A stretch of 7,602 nucleotides of DNA from Rhodospirillales bacterium (GTDB lineage Bacteria; Pseudomonadota; Alphaproteobacteria; Rhodospirillales; Casp-alpha2), in NCBI GenBank assembly GCA_016187325.1, contig JACPJY010000061.1, positions 1 to 7,602 of the forward strand. Direction: 5' to 3'. Within the stretch, counting starts at the first letter, position 1. Every line of letters begins with the position of its first letter. Shown here piece after piece: positions 6,554-7,602 of this stretch. A model generated the notes under the pieces. It was not told the DNA's origin and searched no databases. It was given only the letters and a program-made list of their open reading frames with translations. Position numbers and translations under genes: made by a program.

Positions 6554-6663
6554 AAAATGATGAAAAAATGATGAGTTTCGGACGAGTTTTTGATGAGTTT
6601 CGGACGAGATTCGGACGAGTTTCGGACGAGTTTCGGACGAGCGCCGACGACCCGCCGACGACA
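6554..6663. repeat. Tandem array of 11-bp units (eight clean, two degenerate)
   Basis: Successive 11-bp units begin at 6554, 6565, 6576, 6587, 6598, 6609, 6620 and 6631. Four are TTTCGGACGAG (6576, 6598, 6620, 6631), one is ATTCGGACGAG (6609), and three are the ATGATGAG type: AAAATGATGAA, AAAATGATGAG and TTTTTGATGAG (6554, 6565, 6587). All keep GAYGA at unit positions 6-10. Two weaker units (CGCCGACGACC, CGCCGACGACA) follow to 6663, with the core shifted by one base. The period is close to one DNA turn, so the cores face the same side of the helix. The unit is not a multiple of three, so all frames stay open artificially. No coding role is likely. Confidence 0.9.
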
Positions 6664-6735
6664 CCAATACGCCAACCGAGCGGCCGCAGTTGCATTTCCG
6701 CCACACTACGGCGGAGGCCGCAGATTCCCTTGGCT

Positions 6736-7197
6736 TCAGCGGCTACGGCCGTCGATCTGGCGCTGGCGGTCGCGGATCGCCTGCGGCCACCGGCTCTTGA
6801 TGAACGCCAGCACCGCCCACGTCTCGGCATCGCTGAGGGTGCCGGCGAACCCCGGCATGGCGCTGGTGAACCCGGGCGGCGCCGTGGGCCCGCCGCCCTG
6901 CTTGGTGTAGTCGAACAGCAGCCGGTCGGGATGGTGCCAGGTGTGGCCGGTCTCGTCGTGGGGCGGCGGCTTCAGGGTGCCGTCGGCGTTGCGGGTCCGC
7001 CAGTCCGCCTGCCCTTCCAGGTTGACGCCGTGGCACGACGCGCAGTGGGCGCGATAGAGCTGTTCGCCGAGCGCCACCTGCCGGCCGTCGTCGGGGTCGG
7101 CGCCGCCCTTCGGCGCCAGGGACTTGTAAAGGCCGAACGAGGCGGCGATGAGGACGACGGCTATGACGCCAGTGCTGACGGCGCGGTTGATTTTCAT
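6736..7197 (-). CDS. Membrane-anchored class I cytochrome c
   Basis: The product has 153 residues. Residues 7-24 form a single hydrophobic segment (VSTGVIAVVLIAASFGLY) that serves as an uncleaved anchor or signal. The heme-binding motif CASCH is at 52-56, preceded by ALGEQLYRAH as usual for class I cytochromes, and Met114 in SAMPGFAG is the likely sixth heme ligand. The heme domain should face the periplasm and carry electrons between membrane complexes. The stretch EGQADWRTRNADG...HDETGHTWHHPDRLLFDYTKQG is typical of a small alphaproteobacterial family of unknown partner. I chose ATG 7197 over the in-frame ATG at 7281 because the longer form adds an Arg-rich leader ahead of the membrane segment and would begin upstream of the predicted promoter; GGAA lies 9 nt upstream of 7197. 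The gene stands alone, divergent from gabD. I assign no symbol. Confidence 0.9.
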   Translation of the reverse strand: MKINRAVSTGVIAVVLIAASFGLYKSLAPKGGADPDDGRQVALGEQLYRAHCASCHGVNLEGQADWRTRNADGTLKPPPHDETGHTWHHPDRLLFDYTKQGGGPTAPPGFTSAMPGFAGTLSDAETWAVLAFIKSRWPQAIRDRQRQIDGRSR

Positions 7198-7215
7198 CGG
7201 CGTGGTTCCAATGTC

Positions 7216-7231
7216 CCGCCGGCTACGGCGG
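7216..7231. repeat. Short GC-rich palindrome CCGCCG-GCTA-CGGCGG
   Basis: Six-base perfect arms surround GCTA in the cytochrome leader, upstream of its start. The core resembles the arms of the larger palindrome at 7352-7386 (CCGCC...CTACGGCGG), so it may be a truncated member of the same REP-like family. A role in translation of the cytochrome mRNA is possible but not shown. Confidence 0.5.
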
Positions 7232-7252
7232 CGGGCGCGACAAGGTCGCCTT

Positions 7253-7281
7253 GATAAGCCTTCCCGCGGCGGCAAGGTCAA
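7253..7281 (-). promoter_or_regulatory. Candidate promoter for the cytochrome c gene
   Basis: On the minus strand TTGACC (7276-7281) and CTTATC (7253-7258) are 17 bp apart. The start would fall near 7246, about 48 nt before the ATG at 7197. The -35 and spacing equal those proposed for the TPR cluster. The -10 is weak against the E. coli consensus but acceptable for alphaproteobacteria. Confidence 0.4.
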
Positions 7282-7310
7282 CCGTCTTGGCGGCGGCTGG
7301 GCTTCCCGGG

Positions 7311-7339
7311 TTAACAGCCGGGGCGGCCGGGATTATACT
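7311..7339 (+). promoter_or_regulatory. Candidate promoter for gabD
   Basis: TTAACA (7311-7316) and TATACT (7334-7339) are separated by 17 bp; each differs from consensus at one position. Transcription would begin near 7346, giving a leader of about 80 nt that contains the palindrome at 7352-7386. Confidence 0.55.
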
Positions 7340-7351
7340 GCCGTCCGCACC

Positions 7352-7386
7352 GCCCGCCTTCGCTCGCTCCGCGAGCTACGGCGGGC
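7352..7386. repeat. REP-like palindrome in the gabD leader
   Basis: The outer arms GCCCGCC (7352-7358) and GGCGGGC (7380-7386) pair exactly, as do inner arms GCTCGC (7362-7367) and GCGAGC (7371-7376) around TCC. The two stems are separated by small bulges. This GCCCGCCTTCGCTCGC type recurs between genes in alphaproteobacteria. There is no T-run after it. Confidence 0.75.
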
Positions 7387-7426
7387 CGGCAAAACGAATA
7401 TCCGGAACGCTTCCAGAGAGGACTTC

Positions 7427-7602
7427 ATGCAGCTCAACGATTCGCGCCTGTTCCGCCAACAATGCTACGTCGCCGGCAAATGGATCGACGCCGACGACGG
7501 CAAGACCTTCGCGGTCACCAACCCGGCCACCGGCGAGACGCTGGCGAACGCGCCAAGGCTCGGCCGAGCCGAGACCCGCCGCGCCATCGAGGCCGCCGAC
7601 GC
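7427..7602 (+). CDS. gabD: NAD(P)-dependent succinate-semialdehyde dehydrogenase, N-terminal part
   Basis: Only the first 58 codons are in the window; the gene continues past the right edge. The start MQLNDSRLFRQQCYVAGKWIDADDGKTFAVTNPATGE is close to the N-terminus of E. coli GabD (MKLNDSNLFRQQ...INGEW.DA..G), including the conserved NPATGE turn of the aldehyde dehydrogenase fold. The enzyme oxidises succinate semialdehyde to succinate in the last step of GABA degradation, in the cytoplasm. The ATG at 7427 is fixed by GAGAGG at 7416-7421, five bases upstream. Catalytic Cys and Glu lie outside the window, so another aldehyde dehydrogenase of the same subfamily (for example glutarate-semialdehyde dehydrogenase) is not excluded. 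No GABA transaminase gene is visible nearby. Confidence 0.87.
   Translation, partial: MQLNDSRLFRQQCYVAGKWIDADDGKTFAVTNPATGETLANAPRLGRAETRRAIEAAD

Larger units (their letters stand above)
6061..6735. other. Long intergenic region without a convincing gene
   Basis: Between the porin Shine-Dalgarno site and the cytochrome stop I find no reading frame with a recognisable product. The stretch holds less GC-rich islands (6180-6235, 6290-6345, 6470-6600) among GC-rich DNA. In order it contains the presumed porin leader, a plus-strand promoter-like sequence with an inverted repeat, two 10-bp repeats, an A5T5 tract inside an inverted repeat, the 11-bp array, and a small palindrome CCGCC-ACACTA-CGGCGG near 6709-6715. 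No U-rich terminator for the cytochrome gene is visible. Confidence 0.7.

Noticed and set aside
6554..6663. CRISPR array
   Set aside because: The units are 11 bp and directly adjacent. There are no spacers of 25-40 bp and no cas genes.
6529..7254. Plus-strand open frame of 241 codons across the 11-bp array and the cytochrome gene
   Set aside because: An 11-bp period keeps every frame open without selection, and the rest is antisense to the cytochrome gene, whose CxxCH motif, anchor and Met ligand are clear.
7198..7281. N-terminal extension of the cytochrome to an ATG at 7281
   Set aside because: It would put 28 Arg-rich residues before the membrane segment, spoiling a normal export signal, and would begin at the -35 of the predicted promoter.

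Overview
The window reads as chromosomal DNA of a GC-rich Gram-negative bacterium, most likely an alphaproteobacterium of the Rhodospirillales type. Three things point there: an outer-membrane porin with a Sec signal peptide, a membrane-anchored c-type cytochrome, and REP-like hairpins of the kind scattered through alphaproteobacterial genomes. The lineage is inferred from style and protein families, not from a marker gene.

Left part (1-4434, all minus strand, so read from right to left). Three tetratricopeptide (TPR) genes follow one another and probably form one transcription unit. The first is a TPR-sulfotransferase (4434 to 3028). The second is a TPR protein with a C-terminal glycosyltransferase-9/heptosyltransferase-like domain (2969 to 738). 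The third is another TPR gene, cut by the window edge (722 to 1). The N-terminal TPR blocks of the second and third genes are near-identical at the DNA level with no gaps, which marks a recent tandem duplication or gene conversion. A promoter-like pair (TTGACC, 17 bp, GACAAT) lies just upstream of the sulfotransferase gene. The set looks suited to decorating a glycan or glycoprotein, with the TPR domains choosing the partner protein. The target is not visible.

Middle (4435-4896). This gene-less stretch holds a cluster of REP-like hairpins, including an exact 2 x 70 bp tandem duplication. A textbook Rho-independent terminator follows, serving the porin gene that ends at 4897. The porin (6042 to 4897) starts with GTG behind a strong Shine-Dalgarno site.

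Right part (6043-7602). About 690 bp without a convincing gene separates the porin from the cytochrome gene. It contains a well-formed plus-strand sigma70-like promoter with an inverted repeat inside its spacer, a pair of 10-bp repeats, an A5T5 tract inside a 7-bp inverted repeat, and a tandem array of 11-bp units (eight clean, two degenerate). The array is the least explained signal in the window. A small membrane-anchored cytochrome c gene (7197 to 6736) and a plus-strand succinate-semialdehyde dehydrogenase gene (gabD, from 7427, cut by the window end) are divergent. Each has a plausible promoter with 17-bp spacing in the shared 229-bp interval, and a REP-like hairpin sits in the predicted gabD leader.

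I see no CRISPR array, RNA gene, transposase or prophage gene. No known defence or mobile system is recognisable.
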